From Liopterus haemorrhoidalis (Eukaryota > Arthropoda > Insecta > Coleoptera > Dytiscidae), in NCBI GenBank assembly GCA_963971575.1, contig OZ020611.1, positions 143,370,419 through 143,434,418 of the forward strand: a DNA stretch of 64,000 nucleotides, read 5' to 3'. Shown here piece by piece: positions 46,290 through 58,500 of this stretch (position 1 is the first letter of the stretch; the number at the start of each line of letters is the position of its first letter). Under the pieces are notes generated by a model. That model had not been told where the DNA came from, did no database searches, and was given only the letters and a program-made list of their open reading frames with translations. Made by a program: the position numbers and the translations under genes.

Positions 46290-48455
46290 GTTTCCCAGAG
46301 GGGTTGATTAAAAAATCTGAAAAATCTCAATAATGAACCAGAATAGTTTGACAGGAATATTTGATCAAATTGGTTTTTATAAAAATATGGAATTGTGTCG
46401 TTGAAAAAATAAGTACTTTTTTAAAATTTATTGTGTGATATGAAAAGAAAGCTATTAAGGCGTAGATTAGAGAACGAAAAATATATTTTTTTAAATATTT
46501 ATATTTTAAAACGATTTTTTCCAAAAATATTATAATAATATTAATAATAATGTTTATTGACAAGTTGAGTACAAGTTGAGTACAAATCAAATGTATCAAA
46601 ATTACTATCCCGCACCCTTTAACCCAAAGCGGTTAAACTAAAAATCTGAAAAAATTCTAAGTAATGTACATTGATCTGAATCGAAAACCTGCGAAAGGAA
46701 TTTTTGATCAGATTGCGTTTTTGAAAAATATTGCAGTTTTTGTGTTTTTGTCAAAATTAATTATCTTTTTAATTCATGGCTAAATTATGGCTAATAATGT
46801 TATGATTTTTTTGTATTTAAGGCTAAGGTAGTGTATGTCTTCTTCTGAAATTAAAAATATAATAATTTTTTTTTTAACAACTAAGAATTGTGTGTAAGCT
46901 GCGCCTACAATTATACGTCATGATTCAACCTATTTTTTGATTTATTTCAGTTTTTTGTTTTTAAAGTATCAAAGAGGAGTTAATCATTTATAATAGTGAC
47001 ATATTTATAAATCAAATAAGACATTGTTAATAGTAAGAAATACTTTTCTGATATTGAAAAAAAATATGCCCTTTATAAATATATTTCTTATTAATTTAAT
47101 GAAGACTTAGATCCGAAGCAAATGCAGAATAATCCCGGGTAATTTGTAATTCAAATTTTATTATTACGAAATTTTAGCAAATTATTTAAATTTAATTTAA
47201 AAAAATTAAATGGAGGCTCTTAGTACTCAAATAACGAATAAAAATGATTATCGAAAAACAATTGATTTTGATGTGATTATAGAATAGTATAATCCTGTAA
47301 CAATGTTGGAATGGGAAAATTAGTTGCGAGTGGAACATTACGAGCGCGAGCCGGAGGCGTGCGTGTGGAACCACAAGCATCGAATTTTCTCTTCCAACCG
47401 AGTCACCGACCCTACTTTCTCTACGACCACCAAATAAAAGAATTTTAACAAATAATTATTATAACAAACATTTTATTTTAACAAATAATTTACATTACAT
47501 AACAAATTAATCAATTAATTAAACTTATTTTTTTATTTATTATTTGTTTAATTTTAGTTTAATTCAGGGTTTCGAACCCTTTTTTTCGTTTCGGTTTTTG
47601 TTCCGGTTCAATTAAAGAAAAATATATCAGTTTTCGTTCCGGTAAAAATAACGGTTTTTTTCGGTTTTCGGTTTTCGGTTCAGTTCCGAGTAATAAATTT
47701 TTAAATGCTTTTATTTGTATTAGAAATTTATTTTCTACTATAATTTAGAAGAACATTTTATCCCCCCCCCCAAATAATAGAAGCGGATTTTTTTTTACTT
47801 ATCAGTTAAAATGTTGCGATTTTTTTCTGCTCATGAATTTAAAATATAATCTTAAATAAAATGTATTTTATATTTTGGCTCACTCCCATAAACATTATCT
47901 TAACCGAAATAAACCGATATTTTTTTTCGATTCAGCTCCGGTTTTCGGACCGACAAAAATAACGGTTTTTTTTCGGTTTTCGGTTCAGTACCGGTTCGAA
48001 GCCCTGGTTTAATTTGCCGCACATCCGCCACTATTTTAGTACTTTTTACGTTGCATTGCGAAATTATATTGCATTTAGTTAATGTAAATATTGCATTTAT
48101 TTTAATGTATCCTTACGCGTATAGATACCGTTTGCACTACTTTTCAGCGCGGAGGAATGCATACCTTATAGTGAAAATAACAAATGATAAAACAAGCATG
48201 GAATGGTTATTCCATAATTAGTGAAGGAATGAAATACAGGCAAAATGCATAAGAAGATAAATGTTATAGAATAATATTCCAACTCTTGTGTTAGAATATT
48301 AGCTTTCTGCAGTCAAAATTGGTTTTAGGATTGCTAAAATCTGTAGTGGTTGTGGAGAAAAAATATTCCCAGACATTCAGCATTCTGTTAGATTCTTACA
48401 CTTATTAAATACCTTCAAAACCCCGAAATATGTGAAAATTCACGCTTCACAATCT
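46290..48455 (+). repeat. GTCT repeat family, long plus copy
   Basis: Landmarks are GTTAAACTAAAAATCTGAAA (46636), TTTTTGATCAGATTGCG (46698), AATTTAATGAAGACTTAG (47094) and ACCTTCAAAACCCCGAAATA (48410). These correspond to the reverse copy at 28590-29390 and the pieces at 26350-26470 and 27583-27780. A short partial duplicate lies at its left (46296-46360). The MITE at 47565-48006 and other AT-rich sequence interrupt it. Non-coding. Confidence 0.55.
47565..48006. mobile_element. MITE, CAGGGTTTCGAACC ends
   Basis: Ends CAGGGTTTCGAACCC and CGGTTCGAAGCCCTG; exact 8-bp duplication GTTTAATT at 47557-47564 and 48007-48014. Filled with CGGTTTTCGGTT repeats. It is the uninterrupted relative of 35367-36387, in the opposite orientation judged by shared interior landmarks. 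Confidence 0.92.
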
Positions 48456-48734
48456 TCACATACATTTTATCGTTACAAACATTATCTTATCGGACTCGGG
48501 GTTAAGAAAATTAAACTACAAAATCCGCATAAAATTCGAAAAAAATAACTTGGCGAAACAAACTCAACGGCAGATAACTTATAAATGATAGCTGCATCAT
48601 ATCAAAAAATATAAGTTTTTAAAGAACTTTATGTTTTGTTATAAAAGTTGTTTTTAAAGTTATAAACAAATATTTCTCTGTAATAGGATATTTCCGCCAT
48701 TTTGACGTCATATTTTACTGCGCAGCCATCGCAG

Positions 48735-49003
48735 CAGAGGCGGACTGGGGCTGTCGGCCCGCTTCTTTGATGTCTACCGGCCCTTTTTTCGCAGTGATGC
48801 GAGCAAAAAAAAAAAAAAAACTAAAACACTTTTCAAAATGAAAAGATGGAAAGCGGCCCTTTTGCTCGCTTCTATTTTTCACAATTCGTATAGAGTTCAG
48901 GACTTAGACGGCCCTGCTGATCAAAGTAGGCGGACCGAAAACGGCTCTTTTTCGGTCCGGCCTGGCAATTGAACCGGATATTTATAAATCCAGTTCGCCT
49001 CTG
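48735..49003. mobile_element. MITE, CAGAGGCGGACTGG ends
   Basis: Ends CAGAGGCGGACTGGGGC and CCAGTTCGCCTCTG pair well. The interior has GGCCCTTTT and CGGTCCGGCCTGGCAATTG blocks and no coding region. I found no matching 8-bp flank, so the target duplication has decayed. It ends about 270 bp before the TAF6 start codon. Confidence 0.7.
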
Positions 49004-49144
49004 CATTCCTTGAATTTTTTTTATATTTTATAGCAAACAAATGATTTAATATTCGAAATATTTTAGTCTCTATCCTTCAAAATATTTACAAAATATCATT
49101 TTCCTGGAATACCATAAAAATATAATAGGCCATAATTTAATAAT

Positions 49145-49150
49145 CACGTG
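49145..49150. promoter_or_regulatory. CACGTG E-box upstream of TAF6
   Basis: A CACGTG core inside TCACGTGACGTG lies 126 bp before the TAF6 ATG in a GC-richer patch between the upstream MITE and the gene. Such sites bind USF/MITF/Myc-type bHLH factors and are frequent in housekeeping promoters. I saw no TATA box near it. Its role is inferred from position only. Confidence 0.35.
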
Positions 49151-49275
49151 ACGTGCTGTGCTGGGAATTGTGAATGTGAATGTGAACGAGCCATTATATT
49201 GTGAATTTGCTATGTATTTGCTCGAACACAAACAGTTTTTGTGTACATTTTAATAATTACATTTTCTTCATAAAA

Positions 49276-49512
49276 ATGAGTGAAGGAGATTTATTATATG
49301 GGACAAATTTGTCAATAGAATCTATGAAAGTTATTGCGGAAAGTATAGGTGTAGGAAATTTACCAGACGAAGCTGCTAAAGAATTAGCCGATGACATTTC
49401 TTATAGGTTAAAAGTGGTTCTACAAGAGTCTGCAAAGTTTATGCACCATTCTAAACGTCAAAAATTAACATGTTCTGATATAGATAATGCTTTAAAAATT
49501 AAAAATGTTGAG
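49276..49512 (+). CDS. Taf6: TAF6 coding exon 1 (residues 1-79)
   Basis: Encodes the histone fold. The donor GTAGGT follows the codon for Glu79 (KIKNVE). Intron 1 is only 58 bp (49513-49570) and ends TTTTAG. Confidence 0.95.
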
Positions 49513-52500
49513 GTAGGTTTACATTCCAATTATATTTGTAAATATTATGTTAACATAACCTTAATTTTAGCCTCAATATGGATTTTTCTCGAAAGATTTT
49601 GTTCCTTTTCGCTTTGCATCTGGCGGAGGGCGAGAATTACATTTTACAGAAGAAAAGGAGTTGGATTTAAATGAGATTATACAAGGTATCAATCCAAAGA
49701 TACCACTCGATGTATCTTTGAGAGCACATTGGTTGTGTATTGATGGTGTACAGCCTACAATCCCTGAAAATCCGCCACCAGTTGCTAAAGATATACAGAA
49801 GGTAATTACATTTATACATTATTGTTATAAATTAATTATATAGTTGATTATCTATTTACGAACGAGTTGTGTTCGTAAGTTCGTTATATGTTTTTGTTTG
49901 TGATTTATCAGACGTATTCAAAAAATAAATAAATATATTATATTAGCTGCAATTTTTGATGTATAGATTGGTAATAATTTTATTTCAGTTTGTTAATTTT
50001 GTATAAGAAACTTAAGGGAACTATTGTATTGCAAATTAACTCTGAATATGATGATGATGATGAATACATCTAAATAATTTTATTTCAAAAACAATAGTTT
50101 TAATTATTTAAAACAAGTTTTATTTGAAACAAGAAACATTACTTTTTGTTAACATTTTGTTTCGTGCATTGTTTGTATGTTTCTTATTAGATTAGCTTTT
50201 ATTTTTTTGTTTATAAGAGAATTTTGTTACAGTTGGAATCTGTGGATCCTCTAACAAAACTAAATAAAGTAACAAAAGATACAGCAGGTAAACCAAGTAC
50301 TGGTAAAATGCAAAAATTGAGAAATGTGGAAACTGTACATGTGAAACAGCTAGCTACACACGAATTGTCTGTTGAACAGCAGCTGTACTACAAGGAGATT
50401 ACAGAAGCTTGTGTTGGTTCAGATGAAGGACGAAGAGCGGTAAGCATTTATAGCAAATATAAATTAACATAGTATTTACTATAGTCAACATTTCTTCCGG
50501 ATTTGCGGGTTATAGGTTTCAAGCTCCCTCTCACAGATGGGAGATAAAAAATATTTTATTCTTAAAATATTTTGAGGTTTTTTGGACAAAGGAAGTGATG
50601 CGAAAGTTGTTTAAATGTTTCACTTATAGAAATACAAATGAACTTGAAAAAGTTCTTACTGTGTATGAGAGCGTAGAGTAGGAGAGTGTTGCTGTAAGTT
50701 ATATAATCTCATTACCGGATTTTGTTTCATCTTCATCAGCCCATAATCATCCCATAGTACTCTCACCGACCCGTAGTTTTCACTAACGTACTGTTACCAT
50801 ATATTGTGCATGGGTCTTTCATTCCGAAGAGTGAAATTTTAGGTCTACAACTCTCACGGGAATCCAATTCTGATTGGGAATGGTGATAAATTTATGATTT
50901 GATTTTTTTTAATGAGGATGAGGAGAAAAACACAAAAACAAATATTCATGCTCTGGACTGGGATTCGAACCCGGGTATCTTAAGCACGAGAAGCAATTTG
51001 TCCCAATTTGGATCTAAATGGTTTTTTGAAATTGAATAAAAACTATAAACCACCTTAGATATCTCTGTAATAGTGAAATATAAACTTATTTTCATAAAAT
51101 TCATTGTATCTTAGAAAATAAAAATCTGAAGCGAAATGGTTAAAGAACTTTGCTGGTTTTGAATTACGAGGAAAAATTAGTATTTAAGAAATTTGGCTCC
51201 TCTTTAAGCTGTCCACAAGCTGCCACTGGTATCAATTAATTGTTTGTTGATATTATGTAATCTTTTTTTTTTCAGGAAGCGTTGCAAAGTTTGGCCTGTG
51301 ATCCTGGTTTGCATGAAATGCTGCCTAGGATGTGCACATTCATCGCAGAAGGTGTTCGTGTTAATGTTGTACAAAACAATTTGGCTCTGTTGATTTATTT
51401 AATGAGGATGGTGAAAGCACTTCTAGATAATCAATCATTGTACCTGGAGAAATATGTAAGTCCTTCAAAATATTATATTGCATTAATTAAATAAAATAAT
51501 TGATGTACCTAGAGAAGTATGTAGGTTACTCATTATTATTATTATGCCATAAAGTCCCATTATAATCACTAGTAAACGGGCAAATTAGGTCTTTTTAAGA
51601 ATATTTCATAAATAATGTACAGATTGGCAACACTGCGGGTTGGATGACGCAACAACAGTGACAATTATGACAATTGTACATGAAGGCTCGAGGAAGAAGC
51701 GTGCGAGTGTGTGTTTTTTTTTTTTTTTTCATGTACTCTGTTTTTAACAAACGCGAGCTAGAAATGGAGCTTGCAGGAATCTCGGGTATTGTGATTGTTG
51801 ACGATCAGAGATCGTACACTAAAATCGAAACATTACGCGACAAAAACCCGGCAAAAATCCACAGATTTTTAAGTGAAATATGCGGTGACTTGATAGTGGA
51901 CCGTAGTACAGTTTCTTTTTGAGCTAATCGTTTTCGTAGTGGTCTTGTGAGTATAAACGATGACCAGGAAGGCTGAGAACATCAACAGATGAAGGAAGTG
52001 TTAAGTTTGTGGCAGATGATCTTAAAGAAGATCGTCGTGCGACATGTGGGGAACTTTCTGAAAGCTGAAAAAACCTATGCGTGGACATTGTTATTGGTCT
52101 GGAAGAGCTTAATGCTGCTGTTACCAGAGCCATTCGACAGAGTTGGTGTCTTGGATGGAATAGTAAAGCTTCTCAAACGTTGGGACTCGTTTATTGAAAA
52201 GCAGGGAGACTATATTGAAGGATTATGAAGAAATACTGTAATAAAAATTAACATGTAAAAAACAAAAAATTCGTGTGCATTATTTATGAAATGACCCTCG
52301 TATGTTAAAAACATTCAAATTAAGCAGCAAATATATTCTAACGTGTTTAATAAAATATTATGTGTATATCGCTTCTTTAAAGTTGTGAATATGTTTGTGG
52401 TACAATAGACGATATCCAAACTGACGTCAGCAACATTAGCGCCAGTGTGCTTTTGTTAAACTAATCTCACAAATATTTTATTTTAATTTATAATTCATTG

Positions 52501-55500
52501 CCGGAGTATAATGAATAACTTTATTTTCAACGAAGACAACAGAGTCTACCGGGTGCGAAATTAAAATATGTTAAAATAGAAAATAGAAAAATATAAATTA
52601 GATAAGAATTAAAAGGTGATTAGATATCGAGCACTACAGAAACCTGGAAACATGGAAGTTTTAATAGAAAGGTTAGGTTTAACGTCGATTTCTTATAATA
52701 ATAATAATAATAAATATTCTATGAAATTTTACTAATAAATATAAATTTGTTTACGAACAGTTAATCTGTAAACAGTATCATGAAAACAACAATTCATTTT
52801 CGCAATCGTAACATATTCATATAAAATTTAGTCAAAAAACATCCTTACCTACTAATATTCAAAGGCTTCTTGCTACTCTCTAGATATTTATGAAATTATT
52901 TATAACTATATTAAATCCAAAAATATTCATGATAGAAATTTTAAAAAGCCTTAATATCTTCCTTTGGTACTTGGCTAATAGACAAAGATTCTAAAACCAA
53001 CAAACAAAAGGGGGAAAAAAAAACAACTGTTTGTCTGTTTAATAGTTCGACTGATGATCATTGTCACTACTATCGATTTTAAAACGGATATCTTCTTTTG
53101 TCCCAACAAGTAACTGTCTTGAAATGGGTCTACAAATCAAAGAGCTTTACTTAATCGGGTAAATCTATGCAGAGATACATTTTTACTGAGATAGATTAAT
53201 TAATTTCGTATCATTATTTTATCCTTTATCCTTCATGATTGAATGTTTATTTATTTATTTATTTATTTATTTTTTTTTTATATCATTAATAAATATGAAT
53301 TTAAAAGATGCCAAATTTTACATTCAAAATTAATCCTATGAAGAGACTAAATTTAGTTGCGAGCCTATGTTTGTCCCTACACTAGTAATCACACTGAGTC
53401 GTAATGCTGATCATTATATCGTACACTGTGTGTCAACTTGTACATAAGAATTATAAAACTGCAGCACCACAAAAAACCAGTGGCGAAGGGAAACGTCCGC
53501 GAGACTTGCCCTTTTAAAAAAAATTTAAAAAAATAAAAATATTAAAATAATTTTTTTTTTTTTTTTTAATATTTAGATAAATCTTCAAAAATACATCAAA
53601 TTATGTTCTATACAAATTTTTGTCCAAGGCTTGGTTGACTAGTTACGAATTAATTATCATGACCATGGAAACGTTACATATAAGTATGAAAAAATTGAGA
53701 CTTTAAATAATTTTACAAAAAAAATTCAAAATTTTTCGTTTATCAAAAAACGTCTCAAATAAAAGTTATTAGTAATTGCATTTATAGTAACTTTTGTTCA
53801 ATAAATTTTTTCGCTATATTTTTCTGTTGCTAAATATTCGTAAAAATCTTAAAATCGACACGAGTTAACTTCCATTTCTAGTCAACCGATCTTCATAAAA
53901 AACAATAGGGTTCTTCCCATTTAATAGGAGAATTTTTTAGTACAAGAACGAATTATCTAAGTTGAACCGTTCTTGAGTTATCGTGTATACACACAGACAC
54001 ACACACAGTAACACACACAGGCACAGACACACACACATACGGACGGCACTTCGAAAATAGGTTTTTTGGATTCCCTGGACCATGAAACGTGGTCATCAGT
54101 CAAAATCTCGACATCGAAAATTTTTGCGATTACAATACTTGCCCCTTATATATTAAGGTCGGGCAAGTAAAAAGGAAAAAAATTTTATGTTTTCTACATT
54201 TTTTACGATTTCGTACGTATTTAGTGAGTCAGTCAAATCACGTAATAAAAAATATGCCTGCTTATTACATTTTTTGAAACTGGTTTTACTTTTTTGAAAC
54301 CCATTTTCAGTCCTATCTAAAAAAATATTGTTTTGGCGATAAATTTCCCTTTTTCAGTCTGTCCTACATTATACTCTTCTCCATAGCACTGCGGATTTTT
54401 AGCATGGTACTGACTAGAGATGGGAATTTCGGCTCAGTCTGCGGAACCGGATCAGTGGAGGTCGTTCAGTTTGTTGAGCCGGTTCATTGATCCGGCTCAG
54501 TGATCCGGTTAAGTAAACATGTTTTCGAGACACAGGTCGGTCGCTTAGAGCCGGTTCTTGCAATATATGAACTGTAAACATGATCCCGAGACACAGGTCG
54601 GTCAGTCGTTCGTTCGTAGGTAGAACGTCGCTTACAACCGGCTCTTGCTTAGACCCGGTCAGTTGTCGGTCGTTCGCTCGTAGGTAGACGTCGCTTAGAG
54701 CCAGCTCTTCCTTAGACCCGGTCAGTTGTCGGTCGTTCGCTCGTAGGTAGAACGTCGCTTAAACCCGGTCAGTTGTCGGTCGTTCGCTCGTAGGTAGAAC
54801 GTCTCTTAGCCCCGGTCTTTTTCTAACATTTTTGAAACAAACAATTCACTTTATGTAGCTACTTGTTACGGCCTATTCTAGCTGACAACACTGCTTATAA
54901 AACTAACTTACACTGACCTACCTTAACGTACAAAAACTTATGCTATTCTCATTAAAGGATACAGTATTGTGTATTTGTGCGAAACAACTGACTAGCCTCC
55001 TGACAATCTACTTAAAAGTAGCCGTTCTTGCTACAGAAATATAAATTAACATCTGAATTCTCGTATTCTGTCAAAAACTTTTAGGTTATGTCATTTTGAC
55101 ACATGGGAATAATCACATTCTTTTGCATTTTGGAGTATGAATACTTCATTAGAACCTGGAAATTACAGACTATTAGCGTGTATTACGTATATAAGGAACA
55201 TACTTACAACTTGTAATAAAATACAATGTTGACATTCGTGATTTTTAACGCCGATAAGACAGAAAGTTGTCATTTTTGATAACAGTCTGAGTCACGTGGT
55301 TTTGCCCACGTGAGTCTAGTGTCTATTAGACAGTTATAGTGGTGAAGGGGGGACATATATAATGGAATGTTAAATGCCATTTTGTCTCTTCAATGTCGTA
55401 ATTCCAGAAGTATAGAGGTTCCCTAAGGGGTGGAGACTCAGTAACACGTGCCAAATTTTATTCCACAAGTTTTGTGAAATTATTATGAAGATAATGCTGG

Positions 55501-58500
55501 TTCACCTGTGGATTCGCTAAGCGGAAAAGGCACGTGATACATCATGTTTTGGGAATGCAAAACGCGACTTACGTCGGAATTAGGAGTTTTCTACCCCTAG
55601 ATGGCAATTGAATTACGACGTGTCGCCACTAAAACACTGAGTGGCAACATGGACGGGCCTAAATTGAGTATTCTTTCTCGAGCGAGGATCCTGCTTTCGA
55701 GATTTTATTGTCCCCCACATGTAAGGGTTGAAGAGCCGATTTTGGAGCGATCCGTGGAAGATGTAGCGTGAAAATTATTGTATCAATGAGACCTGTTGCT
55801 ACAGGGTGTTGCGAGAATTACTGTGTTTCAGCTGAGTATACTTTGGAAATGTTTGAAATTTGGTAACAGAAGCGACTCTGCCCTATTAACGTATTGGAAT
55901 TCCCGTTTGGGGATGTTTTTTTGTGATTCTTAACGTTAATAGTGTAGAGCTGCGTCTGCTACACCCTTATGAGTTATGGCCATGATTATTAAGTGTGTGT
56001 TATTTTTGTACTGTATTATTAGCTGAAATGCATTGAGGTTTCTCAAGTTTTGTTGTATCTTGAGATATTTTTGAGTTATTGAGATATGTTTTTGGATTTA
56101 TTGAGTACGCTGTTGCGTGTACGGTTGGGCGTGTCGCCACCGTATTTATTTTTGGAGGTACAATAATTTTTGGTTCACGAATCGCTCATTTTAAATTGTT
56201 GCCGCGTAATGTAAATTCAGTCTGTCCGTAAAGTATTTTTCCTTGATAACTGGAGGTTGTGAATTAGCTTTCAAACACGCAGGTTACTCCTTACTTTGAA
56301 TACTTACTGGTCAAGTATTCGTGTTACTTGCTGTTCACGTTATCGAGGATCGGGTTTGTATTATTTTGGGAGGAATTAACGTTAACTTCAATCGGGCAGA
56401 ACCTCAGCCACAAGCATCGTTTTTTTTTTTTTTTTTATTTTTTTGACCAGTCTTCCTTAATTTTTTTTGTCTCGATAATTTTTTTTAAATTTTGATCATT
56501 TCCGTTGAGTCAGTGGGTAGGGTGGTTCGTCAATTTTTTTTTGGCATCTCGCGGAGATTTTTTTGTTGACGTATCACGAGTTTTTAAGAGTAAAAGGGGA
56601 TATATGGAGCCAGTCTCTTGACAACGATGGATTCTTGAATCAACGCGACTTCGTTGCCAATAGACTGATTGGGATTTCAATAGTTTTAAGGAGAGAGAAT
56701 TGTAGTAAAAATTTAAATCGGGTTTCGAAAAAGCGCTGGCTTTCCGATTCTAGCACTCTTCCGGATTTTTCCTAACGGTATTGCCAACCGGAATACCGTT
56801 ACCATTTTTTCAACGTAATTAATCACTGTGGTATAATATTCCTGCGCAAAAGTTCACGCAGCCCTAGGGCAGTTGTAGCATAAGTAATCCAATCACATGT
56901 TACTGGGTATTTATACCGCATCACAAGTAATTCAGTTTGTCAATTTAAATTGTAATTAATTACCGGTTAAAGATTCAGTTGTTTAATTTCCTTTGGCCAT
57001 TTGTGAGTACTTAGTTTTCTAAATTTTGGATTTAACTTAGATATTTTGCTCGTAGATTAAATAATTTATTCTTTTGTATTAACTTTGTCGTACTCCGAAC
57101 TAAAAAGGGAATATTTAACTAGTCATTGATCTTGTAATTCTTAATATTTTGGTTATAAAATTTTGCTTATTGAGTATTCGCTTTGCGAATAATAATATTT
57201 ATTTTGTTTATAGATTTTGCGTATTGAGTATTCATTTAGTGAATAATTTATTTTGTTTATAGATTTTGCGTATTCAATATTCGTTTAACGAATAGTATTT
57301 ATTTTGTTATTACTATTTGTTAGTTACTGATTTTTTTGTTAATAAATTTGGTTATTGAGAATTTTGGTGTTTCTATTACGAGAACTCTATTCCTTCCCCT
57401 GGGGTTTTATTTTTCTTCCAGAATTTAGGGCAATAGAAGCGAAGTGACTGGCGCCGTATAAATTTTAGGCCGCACATCGACATTGATAATTACAGGACCA
57501 CCCTGCATAGTCACATTTACCTCTAGACTGGGCTGGCGGCCTTCTACCTTGCCCTGGACAGCTGATAGCCACTGGAGTCACTTCACAGTGGTTACGGAAT
57601 TCATATTTTTCCCCATTTAGGTTTTTAGCGACCGATCAGAGAGCTGAGCGGACGCTGGCGTATGCCAACTATATAACGCTGGAGTCTGGCCGTAATATAC
57701 GTTATATATTTCTGGCGCCCAACGTGGGGCCAAACTAACGTGGAGCTCACATTTGTTAAGCAATGTGGGGCTCGATTTGTTAAGGAACGTTATGTATTTC
57801 GGGCCTTTGCCGAAAAGGACGTTACATATTCTGAGTGAGGCTTGTGGATTTAGGCGTTTGCTGAGGAGGAATCACATATTTTGGATGCCCGAGTTGAGAA
57901 GGGCCGTTTTTGAGAAGACCATATTTTTATTTCAGTTTGGAGCAGTTTGGATTTTTTTTGTGTAATAGGAAAATATGGGTCTTATATTGATTGGTTGTAT
58001 TCCTTTTGTTCCTAAACCCAACCCTAAAGAGTTCTCGTAATATGAAATTTAATTTATTTGTTTGAAAAGTTGATTGGATTACTTTCGCTATGTTATTCGT
58101 CGTTTATATTGCTATGATCTGTTAGGTATTTGGACGACATATTGTACACATTGTTTAGATTTTGAGTTAGTCTCAGTTGATGAGCTAAATAGTTTTTTTT
58201 TGTTGTAAGAGTGAGTAAGTTACTGTGTCTGAGTTGTTAGTAACATTGAGTGAGAGGACTCTAATGTATATCCCTGTGAAAATTTTGTGTTGCATTGTAT
58301 GGCAACAATTGTTGGTAGAATTGTAATTGCAACATTGGTTATGTTGAATTATATTGGTGACAAGCCGAGTGACTCGGTTGTCAAATGGGTTCAGTGTCTG
58401 GTAGAGACATTTGTATTGGCGAGCCAGTTTAGGGCGAACCATTGAGATTCACACGGGATTCGCTTAGCGGAAAATTAGTTTCCTCATATTTACGGTATTA

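Larger units (their letters stand above)
54864..57706 (+). repeat. 5' LTR
   Basis: Starts TGTTACGGCCTATTCTAGCT and ends CGTAATATACGTTATA; the end could be 2 bp further because both copies continue TA. Contains a TATA-like TATATAA (55356-55362) preceded by a hairpin TCACGTGG/CCACGTGA (55292-55313), a 17-T run (56420-56436), and three small tandem hairpins (57175-57294). A 70-codon open frame at 56563 begins with TTG and is not considered a gene. Confidence 0.92.

Noticed and set aside
46040..46333. 97-codon plus frame
   Set aside because: Lies across a possible MITE and runs into the GTCT repeat family; no domain recognised and no splice context, so not called as a gene.
49201..49275. N-terminal extension of TAF6 from a GTG at 49201
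   Set aside because: Non-ATG start; the extension is not TAF6-like, whereas the ATG at 49276 gives the conserved N-terminus.
56563..56775. 70-codon open frame duplicated at 61074-61286
   Set aside because: It begins at TTG, lies inside the LTRs and has no known motif; it is repeated only because the LTRs are.
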